A stretch of DNA of 64,000 nt from Mesorhizobium loti (GTDB taxonomy: Bacteria; Pseudomonadota; Alphaproteobacteria; Rhizobiales; Rhizobiaceae), in assembly GCF_003148495.1 (NCBI RefSeq), contig NZ_QGGH01000001.1:1384347-1448346 (forward strand). The letters are read 5' to 3'. Both the position numbers and the translations under genes were made by a program. This document shows positions 8,303 through 16,563 of this stretch, in pieces (positions within the stretch are counted from its first letter, which is position 1; the number at the start of each line of letters is the position of its first letter). Under the pieces are notes generated by a model. That model searched no databases. It was not told the DNA's origin and worked only from the letters and a program-made list of their open reading frames with translations.

Positions 8303-8569
8303 TCAGAAGCGGTCGAAGTCGCAGATGCGCACCTTCTGGATCACCCAGTGGTGATGGCGCCATTGCTTCCTGACCTTCACGAAGCAATGGCGGTCGTGAC
8401 GCCCGCGCCAATGATGATCACGGTCGTGATACCGACGCCAATGATGACGGCCCATGCCCGTATCGCCGTTGTCCGTCGTAATGACGAGGCTGGCGGCTTG
8501 CGCCGGAGCGACGATCGTGGGCGACACGACGGAGATGGCGACTAGGGCCGAAAGAATGAAGTTCTTCAC
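8303..8569 (-). CDS. small secreted His/Arg-rich protein
   Basis: An 88-residue protein starting at GTG (8569) behind a near-consensus Shine-Dalgarno (AAAGGAGGATCCATA). A signal peptide (FILSALVAISVVSPTIVAPAQAA) is followed by a His/Arg/Trp-rich mature part (GRHHWRRYHDRDHHWRGRHDRH) and a CFVKVRKQW...ICDF tail with two Cys. Many rhizobial genomes have such HHW-rich periplasmic peptides; metal or anion binding is plausible but unproven. It probably forms a unit with the 43-residue membrane protein immediately downstream. Confidence 0.75.
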   Translation of the reverse strand: MKNFILSALVAISVVSPTIVAPAQAASLVITTDNGDTGMGRHHWRRYHDRDHHWRGRHDRHCFVKVRKQWRHHHWVIQKVRICDFDRF

Positions 8570-8644
8570 TATGGATCCTCCTTTATTAGTCGTTGCTTAT
8601 GCCAATTCGAAAGACGGCTGTTTGTTCCGTGGGTGCGGACGCGA

Positions 8645-8851
8645 TCAGTTTGCCGCTCTGCCATCCGCCGCCTGGATCGATCGGGCCGGTGGGGAAGACA
8701 GCGCGCGTTGATCCGAGGGCGGCTCGCTGAAGTAGAGCGAACTGCCCAGAACGAGGAACACGAAGCCCACCGCCATCAATCCAACCATAAGCACGGCAAT
8801 CGCCGTGCCCGGGCCGTGGCCTGTCTTGATGATGGTGGACCGATGGGGCAT
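8645..8851 (-). CDS. small membrane protein (68 aa)
   Basis: An ORF with one clear transmembrane helix (AIAVLMVGLMAVGFVFLVLGSSLYF) between a basic N-terminus (PHRSTIIKTGHGPG) and a polar C-terminus, giving a typical inside-in topology. CGGAGAA lies 7 nt before the ATG. A longer in-frame version to 8888 would begin at a rarer start and has no extra domain. Function unknown; the neighbourhood holds two further small membrane or secreted genes on the same strand. Confidence 0.6.
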   Translation of the reverse strand: MPHRSTIIKTGHGPGTAIAVLMVGLMAVGFVFLVLGSSLYFSEPPSDQRALSSPPARSIQAADGRAAN

Positions 8852-8957
8852 CGCGCTGTTCTCCGAATTGGGCGCCGGCTGTTGTCATGCCGGAGCCTTC
8901 GCGACAAACGACAAGCAGGCCCCGATGTTCCCTTGTCCGGGCTTCAATCGGTCACGT

Positions 8958-9014
8958 CGGACTTTTGCTTTTTACTGTAGGACCAAGGTCTTAGATGCCA
9001 AACGCAAAAGTCCG
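8958..9014. promoter_or_regulatory. long inverted repeat, possible operator or RNA stem
   Basis: CGGACTTTTGC (8958-8968) and its exact complement GCAAAAGTCCG (9004-9014) flank a 35-nt loop that itself contains the near-palindrome GGACCAAGGTCT. It lies between the small membrane gene and the VirK gene. No T-run follows, so it is not a standard terminator. Confidence 0.4.
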
Positions 9015-9049
9015 AGGGGCCCTGTTCGGTTCCGGCAATGTCCATTGGA

Positions 9050-9065
9050 CGTTCCATTATTTTAG
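9050..9065. repeat. 16-bp inverted repeat, left copy
   Basis: CGTTCCATTATTTTAG, found in exact reverse complement at 11202-11217. Both copies are preceded by GGAC on the same logical side (with a 2-nt difference in spacing). The pair brackets the VirK and sulfotransferase genes; this copy overlaps the VirK stop codon. Confidence 0.55.
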
Positions 9066-10132
9066 TCAGAACTGATATAATGCTCGAGCAAAAAACTTAG
9101 CCGGCCAAGCGTCTTCGCCAAGAATTCGGGCATGGAAAATGTGGTTTTGGCAACACCCGAAGCGATTGACAACACGCCGTCGCATCTCGGCGGGCCGGTC
9201 TGCGTCTCGGCGCAGGCGGGCCGCGGTTCGAACAGGGTCCTGCCGATAGTCAGGAATTCGAACTTGCAGGACTCGCGCCGGCCGAGCGGTGGCGAGATAT
9301 CATGGTTCCGCACCGGCATCGCGAAGCCGAATTCACCGCCTTCGCATCCACCACGGTCGAGCCAGTATTCATCCATGTCCGCATGCTTGCCGAGGCGCTT
9401 TTGCGGTGTGCGGAAATTGATGGTGTGCCTGGCGTCGGAGACGCCGAGAAAGTGACCGGCGCCGCCGCCGATCGCGATGCCTTCGATGACCAGCAGCGCC
9501 GCATCCTTCGGGCGCAGGCCGCACAGGTCGCGCGTGGCGTCGATGACGGCGCGTCGAGACTCCCGGCTGCCCTGGATCCCGCCGATGGCGACCGTGTAGC
9601 GGCTGTTGCCCATCCGGTAGAGGATGAAGCTCAGCGTAACCAGATCGAGCCGGTCGCTCTGCCGCGTCAGCTTGATCGAGAAGGCGCCTTCGTGGCTGCT
9701 GCCTGAATGGACGGAGAGGAGCATGCTCAAGCCATAGGCATCGCGCCGCCCGTTCACCATGCCGATATCCATCGCCCGCCCGCGCCATGCCGCCTCCAGC
9801 AGTTCTCGCGACAGGCCCGCCGCCGCCAGATTGAAGTGGTCGGCCAGAAGATCGAAGCCGCGATGACCTGACAGACCAAGGGCAAAGAACTTGTAGGGCT
9901 TCTTGCGCAACAGATCGTCATTGGGGCAGCCCAGCCTATGCCGCCGCCGGAAGCTGGACAGGAAGCGGAACCATTTGAAGAAGCTCACTGGCTTCAACGC
10001 GAACCGGGTCAGGAACACCCGGGCTTGCCCGGCGCCCAGGCGCCTGCAGAGGCCCAGGATCTGGCTGACGACGCCGACAGTCTCGTGCAGCCAGGCACGC
10101 TTGCTCGTTTCGATGGTCAAGATGCATCCCAC
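9062..10132 (-). CDS. VirK/YbjX family protein (DUF535)
   Basis: A 356-residue protein matching the DUF535 (VirK/YbjX) pattern: an N-terminal helical part, FALGLSGHRGFDLLADHF, the long beta region with LSFILYR, YTVAIGGIQGS, the DLCGLRPKDAALLVIEGIA block, and a basic C-terminus. In enterobacteria VirK/YbjX proteins affect surface properties and resistance to antimicrobial peptides; the biochemical activity is unknown. No signal peptide. The start is the ATG at 10132; the ribosome site is weak. It faces the same way as the sulfotransferase upstream, about 200 bp away, and may belong to the same surface-related group. Confidence 0.75.
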   Translation of the reverse strand: MGCILTIETSKRAWLHETVGVVSQILGLCRRLGAGQARVFLTRFALKPVSFFKWFRFLSSFRRRHRLGCPNDDLLRKKPYKFFALGLSGHRGFDLLADHFNLAAAGLSRELLEAAWRGRAMDIGMVNGRRDAYGLSMLLSVHSGSSHEGAFSIKLTRQSDRLDLVTLSFILYRMGNSRYTVAIGGIQGSRESRRAVIDATRDLCGLRPKDAALLVIEGIAIGGGAGHFLGVSDARHTINFRTPQKRLGKHADMDEYWLDRGGCEGGEFGFAMPVRNHDISPPLGRRESCKFEFLTIGRTLFEPRPACAETQTGPPRCDGVLSIASGVAKTTFSMPEFLAKTLGRLSFLLEHYISSD

Positions 10133-10332
10133 ACGGCTGGATCGTTCGCCGGTGGGGGTAATTCCGGGGCATTACGTGGACATTGCAGGGATGCGTGGAA
10201 GGCGCTTTATGGCGCAAGACATCAGAGTGGCTGAGCGTCGCCTGTCTCCTTCCTCCCATGTCCTGGTTCCCGGGCGCTTGTTCCCATGCCCGCCGGGCAA
10301 AGACTGGATCTGGGTTGCCGACGGCCTGGAGG

Positions 10333-11073
10333 TCAGCCTAGCCACCACCACAGCGCCGCAACCACGGCCACTATCGCCGCGATCGCCAGCCCCAGCATGA
10401 TGTAGGAGCCCTTGATGATGTCGCGGATGATCTTCTTGATTGTTTCGCGGTCGTTGAGGTTGGGGAAGGGCTCGTTGGGCAGTGCCACGCCGAGGAACTC
10501 GCAAAGTGGGCCCCAGCCTTCGGTCACCTTGTAGACCAGCAGCTTTTGCGGCGGCACCGCCGCCTTCACCTCCTCGATATAGGCGTTGTAGCGCGCCACC
10601 GCCTTGGCGCGGTCGTCCATCACGCCTTTCAGGGTGCGGCCCCACACCAGCTTGCTCGACATGTCCCCGAATTTCCGGCCGAAGGGCGTCAGCCATTCCA
10701 GGATCTTGAACTGCCAGACAGTCTCGGTGAAATAAATCGTGTCGATGGTGCTCTCATACCATGCTTCGGCGCCGCGCGGGTGGAGCGTCAGCAACACCTT
10801 GGCGTCGGGGTAGGCGGCCATCAGTTCCTTCCACACGCAACAGCCAGGATTGTCGACGGTGGCCGTATAGTTGGCGAACACACGGTTCCAGTCGTGCTGG
10901 CTGCCCGCCGGGCTGTTGGCCACCTTGCGCCAGAAATCGAGATGGCCCTTGTTGGCCTTGTTCATGATCACTTCCTGCATGTGGTAGGAAGGCAGGCCGA
11001 GCCTGTTCAGCGCGGCAAAGGTCGACCACGTGCCAGTGCGGCCGAAACCGGCCCCGATCAGTTTGAGCGTCAT
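10333..11073 (-). CDS. tail-anchored sulfotransferase family protein
   Basis: A 246-residue protein. The N-terminus KLIGAGFGRTGTWS is the 5'-PSB loop that binds PAPS phosphate in the Sulfotransferase_4-type (P-loop) family, and KVLLTLHPRGAEAWYES supplies the 3'-PB-like region. The C-terminus ends in one hydrophobic helix (YIMLGLAIAAIVAVVAALWWW), so the catalytic domain probably sits on the cytoplasmic face of the inner membrane. The preferred start is the ATG before TLKLIG, with GGGGATGGGGA upstream; a frame extension to 11154 adds a segment without homology. Acceptor unknown; surface lipids or polysaccharides are possible. Confidence 0.78.
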   Translation of the reverse strand: MTLKLIGAGFGRTGTWSTFAALNRLGLPSYHMQEVIMNKANKGHLDFWRKVANSPAGSQHDWNRVFANYTATVDNPGCCVWKELMAAYPDAKVLLTLHPRGAEAWYESTIDTIYFTETVWQFKILEWLTPFGRKFGDMSSKLVWGRTLKGVMDDRAKAVARYNAYIEEVKAAVPPQKLLVYKVTEGWGPLCEFLGVALPNEPFPNLNDRETIKKIIRDIIKGSYIMLGLAIAAIVAVVAALWWWLG

Positions 11074-11201
11074 TTCCCCATCCCCGGACTTGTTTTCTTC
11101 GTTACCCCAGTCCGTGAGCATCAAATTGCTCCCGACCAGGCCGGCGCGCAACAAATTTCGAGCGCGCGTACCGGACGGGCGATCACATAGTTGCGAAGTT
11201 G

Positions 11202-11217
11202 CTAAAATAATGGAACG
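11202..11217. repeat. 16-bp inverted repeat, right copy
   Basis: Exact reverse complement of the element at 9050-9065. It also overlaps a promoter-like TAAAAT, about 70 bp before the ExoX-like gene. Confidence 0.55.
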
Positions 11218-11288
11218 TTGTCCGCGGGTAACGGGAATTTGGCAGGGAGTCGTTTGGAACCGGGCGGTTTCGACGATTTTGGGGAACG

Positions 11289-11534
11289 ATGTATTTTGGA
11301 CAGTTTCTTGTGGGGATGTCAGCCACGGCCGTCATTGTCGCGGTCTGGACCTATATGGCCACCAGTTCTTTCTGGGAGGCATTTGCCTGGACGATCGTGA
11401 CGCTGCTTGTTGTGCAGGTCGGCTACTTCGTGCTCGTCGTGAGGCTGATCTTCAGGCGTGCGCACCATGCCGCGACAAGCCAGGATCCAGTCGACGCTGT
11501 CCCGCCGCTGCATCGCGACGGTGTCTGGTTTTGA
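11289..11534 (+). CDS. exopolysaccharide production repressor, ExoX/SyrA-like
   Basis: An 81-residue protein with two transmembrane helices (FLVGMSATAVIVAVWTYMA and AFAWTIVTLLVVQVGYFVLVV) and a polar C-terminal tail. The MYFGQFLVGM start, the spacing of the helices and VGYFxxVV agree with the SyrA/ExoX family (PF11089), small inner-membrane proteins that lower exopolysaccharide synthesis post-transcriptionally in Sinorhizobium and Rhizobium. No exo biosynthetic genes adjoin it, so this is probably one of several paralogues. ATG directly after GGGGAACG. Confidence 0.75.
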   Translation: MYFGQFLVGMSATAVIVAVWTYMATSSFWEAFAWTIVTLLVVQVGYFVLVVRLIFRRAHHAATSQDPVDAVPPLHRDGVWF

Positions 11535-12095
11535 GGCCGGGCACTCGGGTTCGCTGAAACGGCCCATTCATTCGCCGTGCGCACAAGAACTCAAAGGTCG
11601 GAACCAGTGTTGACGCTTCGCGTTTTCCTGGCGTGACCGGGTGAGGCTGCCATCTCCACCGGCGCCGTTCAAGGCTCGCTCTGCTCCCGGCAGGGCGGGC
11701 CTTTTTCGTGCGGAGCTTTCCTGCGATGCTGAGACCAGCGGCCGGAACGACATGGCCTGCTCTACGTTAGCTGATGCTAAGGCAATTGAGCATATAGAGG
11801 CCGGTCCAGTCGCTGCCGGCTGCCGCCTTTCCAGATAAACGGGCGCTTGCCGTTGTGGCTGCCGTACCGCCAGCAGTTTTATGCGCTCTCCGCATTAATA
11901 TCCAATCCGAATGACGCAATTTATACGCGAGGTTTTTAGCCATTCTCGCGCCTGAATCTGAATATATGATCAGCACACGATCACTATTATAGCCGATCAT
12001 GTGATGTTTGAATTCTGAATTTGAAATGGAACCTCATGCCGGCGATGGAGTTTCCATGCAGGGCGGAATTTGAATTCAACCTGTAGGAGATGGTT
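11535..12095. other. long intergenic region with AT-rich right half
   Basis: A 561-bp gap. A weak GC-rich stem followed by CCTTTTT around 11686-11705 may end the ExoX-like transcript. From about 11880 the sequence becomes much more AT-rich than its neighbours (TTTATACG, ATTATAG, several GAATT motifs), which fits a promoter region for the small secreted gene at 12096. No ORF with a convincing ribosome site was found. Confidence 0.5.
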
Positions 12096-12398
12096 ATGAA
12101 ACTTTATATTAAGAGTGCGGCGGCCGCGGTCGTCCTGATGGGTGGCATGGGCGTGGCCGTGGCGGAAAATGTCGTCGTCGTCCAGCCGGAGCAGGAGACG
12201 GTCGTTCGCGAATACGTCAAGAAGCAGCCGCTGGCGTCGGTGAACCTTCTGGGTGTCGAGCTCAAGCTCGGCTCGCCGGTGCCGGACACAGTTGAATTGC
12301 GCGAAGTGCCCAACGTCAAGTATCGCGTTGCGGTGATCAACGACCAGACCGTCCTGGTCGATCCCGATACCCATCAGATAGTTGAAGTCTTGCATTGA
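12096..12398 (+). CDS. small secreted DUF1236-like protein
   Basis: A 100-residue protein with a signal peptide (KLYIKSAAAAVVLMGGMGVAVAE) and a mature domain ending YRVAVINDQTVLVDPDTHQIVEVLH, the typical DUF1236 end found in many rhizobial periplasmic proteins. The start with MKLYIK is chosen because GTAGGAGA lies 6-7 nt upstream; an ATG 6 nt earlier is too close to that site. Monocistronic, ending at a strong terminator. Function of the family unknown. Confidence 0.8.
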   Translation: MKLYIKSAAAAVVLMGGMGVAVAENVVVVQPEQETVVREYVKKQPLASVNLLGVELKLGSPVPDTVELREVPNVKYRVAVINDQTVLVDPDTHQIVEVLH

Positions 12399-12447
12399 TT
12401 GATGCTTGACGCGGGGGTGCCCGCGCCACGCCAGGCTTGCCTTGGGA

Positions 12448-12489
12448 AAAGCCCGCCCCGACACCGCGTCGGTGGCGGGCTTTCTTTTT
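12448..12489 (+). terminator. rho-independent terminator
   Basis: The arms AAAGCCCGCC and GGCGGGCTTT, with an inner CCGAC/GTCGG stem, are followed by CTTTTT. The stem is long and GC-rich and follows the DUF1236-like gene by about 50 bp. It is the clearest terminator in the window. Confidence 0.9.
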
Positions 12490-12701
12490 GAGGCCGGCTT
12501 TATCGGCTGTTCGGCGGCTGTTTGCCCTGCGTCTTCGCATGGCAGGCTTGTGCCTCGATCGCCTCGGCCTGCGCGATCGGCCGCATGCATCGGGCTGGCA
12601 AAGTCGTCCGCCAGGGTGCAGGGTTGCAGCGCGCGAACGTTCGCGAGCCGGCATATATCGATGTGCAGCCGGCCTTTCGGCCGAGACCTGAAAGCCCTTC
12701 G

Positions 12702-13496
12702 ATGACCATCCCGCCCATCGAGACTGTTCGCGATGACGCACCCCGCATCCTGCTTCTGCTTGGCAGCGCGCCCGACGCGGTGCGTTGCGAGCCCTGGCCG
12801 AAGCAGGCGTTCAGCCGGATCGTCGCCATCAACAATGCCTGGCGAGTGCGCCCCGACTGGGATTTCCTCGTCCATTCCGGCGATTTTCCGTCGGACCGGC
12901 TGCCCCACGACGCGACCTTGCGACAGGCTCGGATATTCAGCGCCACGCAGTATGTCCCGGCGCAGAACGCCTTCGGTGGCTTCGTCTATGCCGGCGCCAC
13001 GATGGCGCTGACCGCTGCGTATTGGACCATTCACAGCCAGAAACCCGATGTGCTGGCATTCCTTGGCTGCGACATGATCTACGACCGGCCGGACAAGACG
13101 CATTTCTACGGCATCGGCCGTCCCGACCCGCTGCGCGACGACGTCACCCTGCGCAACCTCGAGGCCAAGTCGGCGCGCCTGCTCGTCCAGGCGTTGAAGC
13201 ACGGCTGCCTGTGCATCAATCTGTCCGACCTGCCGCGCAGCCGGCTGGTGTTTCCCAGGCTCGCCTTCGACGCGCTTGGCGGCCTTTCGCTCACGCGGAT
13301 TGCCGAAATGAAGGCGGACATTCTTGGCAGCCTCCGGCTCGACAAGGCCGAAAAGGCCGAGGAGATCGAGAAGGACCTCGGCTATTTCTACGAGGACGGC
13401 ATGTACTGGAACCATCTCGACGAGATCGACGAGACGTTTCTTGCCGACATCGACGGACTGTGGATGTCGGCCGTCGAGCAGAGACGAGCGGGCTGA
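12702..13496 (+). CDS. conserved hypothetical protein, DUF115-like
   Basis: A 264-residue cytoplasmic protein. The N-terminus (ILLLLGSAPDAVRC...IVAINNAW...PDWDFLVHSGDFP) has the Rossmann-like opening and 'vavNna' motif of DUF115/MptE-like and nucleotide-dependent glycan enzymes. The middle carries VLAFLGCDMIYD and THFYGIG, which resemble the D-M-x-Y segment of sialyltransferase-like and DUF115 proteins. The C-terminus is helical and charged. The assignment is by resemblance only. The frame is open upstream to 12522, but that part crosses the terminator region; ATG 12702 precedes the recognisable domain. Confidence 0.55.
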   Translation: MTIPPIETVRDDAPRILLLLGSAPDAVRCEPWPKQAFSRIVAINNAWRVRPDWDFLVHSGDFPSDRLPHDATLRQARIFSATQYVPAQNAFGGFVYAGATMALTAAYWTIHSQKPDVLAFLGCDMIYDRPDKTHFYGIGRPDPLRDDVTLRNLEAKSARLLVQALKHGCLCINLSDLPRSRLVFPRLAFDALGGLSLTRIAEMKADILGSLRLDKAEKAEEIEKDLGYFYEDGMYWNHLDEIDETFLADIDGLWMSAVEQRRAG

Positions 13497-13548
13497 AGCT
13501 GCCAACCTCCCTCGCAGGAGAGCGAGGTCGGCGCGCTAGCTGTTCAGC

Positions 13549-14415
13549 TCACTCGGCCGCCAGCTTGTCCTGCGTGTTCGTGTCGAAGTCGCTGGCGTCA
13601 TGGCGCTCATGCAACTGCAGGGCCGGTTCGCCGAAGGCGCGGTTGACCATGCGGCCGCGCTTGACCGCCGGGCGGGCGTCGATCGCCTTCGCCCAACGCC
13701 GCACATGCTTGTACTCCTGCACCGACAGGAACTCGGCGGAATCATTGTACATGCGGCCGAGCGCCAGCCCGCCATACCAGGGCCACACCGCCATGTCGGC
13801 GATGGAGTAGTCCTTGCCGCCGAGATATTCAGTCTCGGCCAGCCGACGGTCGAGCACGTCCATCTGGCGCTTCACCTCCATCGAGAAGCGGTCGATGGCA
13901 TATTCGAACTTTTCCGGCGCATAGGCGTAGAAATGGCCGAAGCCGCCGCCCAGATACGGCGCCGAGCCCATCTGCCAGAACAGCCAGGACAGCACCTCGG
14001 CGCGCGCCGGCTGTTCGCTGGGAAGGAATTCGCCGAATTTTTCGGCGAGGTAGATCAGGATCGAACCGGATTCGAAGATACGCACCGGCGTGGCGCCGCT
14101 GCGGTCCATCAAGGCGGGGATCTTGGAGTTGGGGTTGACCTCGACGAAGCCGCTGCCGAACTGGTCGCCATCGTTGATCCTGATCAGCCAGGCATCATAT
14201 TCGGCGCCCGTGTGGCCGCGTGCCAGAAGCTCCTCCAGCATGACCGTCACCTTGACGCCATTCGGCGTCGCCAGCGAATAGAGCTGCAGCGGATGCTTGC
14301 CGACCGGCAGTTCCTTGTCATGCGTGGGGCCTGCGATCGGCCGGTTGATGCTGGCAAAGGCGCCGCCACTCGGCTTGTTCCAGGTCCATACTTTCGGCGG
14401 GGTGTATTCGGTCAT
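13549..14415 (-). CDS. yghU: glutathione-dependent disulfide-bond oxidoreductase, YghU-type
   Basis: A 288-residue GST-fold protein of the YghU/YfcG class. The N-terminal region YTPPKVWTWN, then GPTHDKELPVGKHPLQLYSLATPNGVKVTVMLEEL, is characteristic, with Thr and Asn replacing the usual catalytic Tyr/Ser. The C-terminal helical domain includes MGSAPYLGGGFGHFYAYAPE and DYSIADMAVWPW. E. coli YghU binds two glutathiones and reduces disulfides. The ATG before TEYTPP is chosen because the family starts here; the frame runs further to 14532. Cytoplasmic. Confidence 0.88.
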   Translation of the reverse strand: MTEYTPPKVWTWNKPSGGAFASINRPIAGPTHDKELPVGKHPLQLYSLATPNGVKVTVMLEELLARGHTGAEYDAWLIRINDGDQFGSGFVEVNPNSKIPALMDRSGATPVRIFESGSILIYLAEKFGEFLPSEQPARAEVLSWLFWQMGSAPYLGGGFGHFYAYAPEKFEYAIDRFSMEVKRQMDVLDRRLAETEYLGGKDYSIADMAVWPWYGGLALGRMYNDSAEFLSVQEYKHVRRWAKAIDARPAVKRGRMVNRAFGEPALQLHERHDASDFDTNTQDKLAAE

Positions 14416-14647
14416 CTCGGGGCCTCGTGTCTTGGGGGCTTGGGGAAAGGATGGGCAGGTCCGCCTAAAGCTAGGGCTGCGGATGGGGAAGTTCAACTTG
14501 CGTTGAACTATTGTTTTATGCCGCCGCTGCACGGAGCTTCCCCTGCGCGGGGGATGAGGTCAGCACCACACCCCTTGCACCATCTCCCATGCGGCATAGG
14601 TATAAGAGGTATCGCGTCGCCAGAGCATTGCATCGCAGGACAAAAGC

Positions 14648-15553
14648 ATGACCATCAATCCCAATCCGCGCTCGGTCGTTGCCGTGCGGGCCACCGTTCC
14701 CGAAGATGCCTTTACGGCCGGGGCGCTCGGCACGCTCAGGGAAGGCAGCGGCGTCGTCATTCGCAATGACGGGCTGGTGCTGACCATCGGCTATCTCATC
14801 ACCGAAGCGGAGGAGGTCTGGCTGACCAGCCATGACGGCCGCGTCATCCCCGCGCACGCGCTGGCCTATGACCAGGAATCGGGCTTCGGCCTGGTGCAGG
14901 CGCTGGCGCCGCTCGGCCTGCCGGCCGTGGCGCTGGGCGATGCCGGCAAGGCCAGGATCGGCGACGCCGTCGTGCTGGCCGACGGCATTGGCCAGTCGGT
15001 GCAGGCCAGGATCGTCACCAAGCAGGAATTCGCCGGCTATTGGGAGTATCTGCTCGACGAGGCGATCTTCATTGCGCCGGCACATCCGTCCTGGGGCGGC
15101 GCCGGGCTGTTCGGCGCCGATGGCTCGCTGCTCGGCATCGGTTCGCTGCGCCTGCAGATGAGCCGCAACGGCGAAGTCGCCGATATCAACATGGTGGTGC
15201 CGATCGATCTGTTGCCGCCGATTCTCGACGATCTCCTGACGCGTGGCCAGGTGGCCAAGCCGCCGCGCCCGTGGCTCGGCGCCTTGTCGGCCGAAAGCGA
15301 CGGCAAGGTGGTGGTGATGAGCGTGACCGAAGGCGGCCCGGCGGCCAAGGCCGGCCTGCGCCAGGGCGACATCATCTCCGACATCCGCGACGGCGCGGTC
15401 GATGGGCTGGCCGATTTCTATCGCAAGCTGTGGGAGAGCGGCTCGGCCGGCGCCGAGATCCCGATGCGGGTGCTGCGCGACGGCCGCGAAACCTGGCTGC
15501 GCGTCAAGTCGGCCGACCGCGGCAGCTTTCTCAAGAAGCCACAGCTGCAGTAG
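14648..15553 (+). CDS. HtrA-like protein with degenerate active site plus PDZ domain
   Basis: A 301-residue protein with a trypsin-like S1C fold (residues about 10-200) and one PDZ domain (about 210-295, GGPAAKAGLRQGDIISDI). All three catalytic positions appear lost. The usual TNNHVV motif reads TIGYLI (His to Tyr49), the Asp motif reads ESGFGLV (Gly79) and GNSGG reads SWGGA (Ser to Gly150). There is no signal peptide, so it is probably a cytoplasmic, non-proteolytic binding protein. RBS GGACAAAAGC is weak. The following LysR gene begins 16 nt downstream on the same strand. Confidence 0.8.
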   Translation: MTINPNPRSVVAVRATVPEDAFTAGALGTLREGSGVVIRNDGLVLTIGYLITEAEEVWLTSHDGRVIPAHALAYDQESGFGLVQALAPLGLPAVALGDAGKARIGDAVVLADGIGQSVQARIVTKQEFAGYWEYLLDEAIFIAPAHPSWGGAGLFGADGSLLGIGSLRLQMSRNGEVADINMVVPIDLLPPILDDLLTRGQVAKPPRPWLGALSAESDGKVVVMSVTEGGPAAKAGLRQGDIISDIRDGAVDGLADFYRKLWESGSAGAEIPMRVLRDGRETWLRVKSADRGSFLKKPQLQ

Positions 15554-15569
15554 GCGCGTCAGCCACGCC

Positions 15570-16547
15570 ATGCATCCGAGACTGCTCAAGACTTTCCTGG
15601 CGGTGGCGCGAAGCCGCAACATCACGCGTGCCGCCGAGACGGTCCACCTCGCGCAATCCAGCGTCAGCGACCAGATCCAGACGCTCGAAACGGAGCTTGG
15701 TGCGGCCCTGTTCACGCGTACGAAGTCCGGCCTTGAGCTGACGCCGGCGGGGCTGGCGCTGAAGCCGATCGCCGAGGACCTGTTGCGGCTCAATGGCGAG
15801 GCGCGCGCGGCCGTGCAGGCTGCGGCCGGACGGACGGGCGGACATGTGACCATCGGCGCGCTGGAGACGATCGCCTCGGCACGGCTGGCGCCCTGGCTGC
15901 CGGCGTTCCAGGCCGGCCATCCCGAGATAGCCGTGCGGATGAAGGTGACGGACAGCGGCACGCTGCGGCACCTGCTGGAGGATGGCGACATCGACGTCGC
16001 CTTCTGCTTCGACCGTCGTGATGTGGGGAGGAAGAGCACCGCCGATGAACGCCTCGCCAGGCGCACAATAGCGGCCGAACCGCTGGTGCTGGTCGCGGCT
16101 CCGGGGCAGCGCAGAGCAGAGCATGACCTGGCCGCCCTTGCCACGCTCTCCTTCGTGGCAACGGAGCCCGGATGCATCTACCGGCACATGTTCGACACGG
16201 CCTTTGCCGAGGCGGGCGTTGCCGCACCCAGACTTGCCGCTGAGCTCGGCAGCATCGGCGCCATTGCGCGGCTGGTGGCGGCCGGCACGGGGCTGGGTCT
16301 CGTGCCGCGCCTTGCCGTCGGCGATGCGCTGGCGCGTGGCGACCTCGTCGAAATGCCATGGCCCGGCCAGGTGCTGACAGCGCCGCTGGCGATGATCTGG
16401 CGCCGCCGCCGCGTCCAGCCGCCGGCGCTCAAGCAATTTCTCACTGCCGCGCGCGACACGCTGGTGCCGGTTGCGTCGCCCGACAGGACCGGTTCAGGAC
16501 TTGAATCGGCTAACCGCTCCAAGGCCTTGTTTGCAAACAACTCCTGA
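15570..16547 (+). CDS. LysR-family transcriptional regulator
   Basis: A 325-residue protein. The N-terminal winged HTH (FLAVARSRNITRAAETVHLAQSSVSDQIQTLE) is followed by a LysR substrate-binding domain (GHVTIGALETIASARLAPWLPAF, then GTGLGLVPRLAV). Same strand and 16 nt from the pseudo-HtrA gene, so it may be cotranscribed with it, which is unusual for LysR regulators that normally diverge from their target. It converges on the SDR gene. Effector unknown. Confidence 0.88.
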   Translation: MHPRLLKTFLAVARSRNITRAAETVHLAQSSVSDQIQTLETELGAALFTRTKSGLELTPAGLALKPIAEDLLRLNGEARAAVQAAAGRTGGHVTIGALETIASARLAPWLPAFQAGHPEIAVRMKVTDSGTLRHLLEDGDIDVAFCFDRRDVGRKSTADERLARRTIAAEPLVLVAAPGQRRAEHDLAALATLSFVATEPGCIYRHMFDTAFAEAGVAAPRLAAELGSIGAIARLVAAGTGLGLVPRLAVGDALARGDLVEMPWPGQVLTAPLAMIWRRRRVQPPALKQFLTAARDTLVPVASPDRTGSGLESANRSKALFANNS

Positions 16548-16563
16548 CGGAAGCAGCGGCGGC

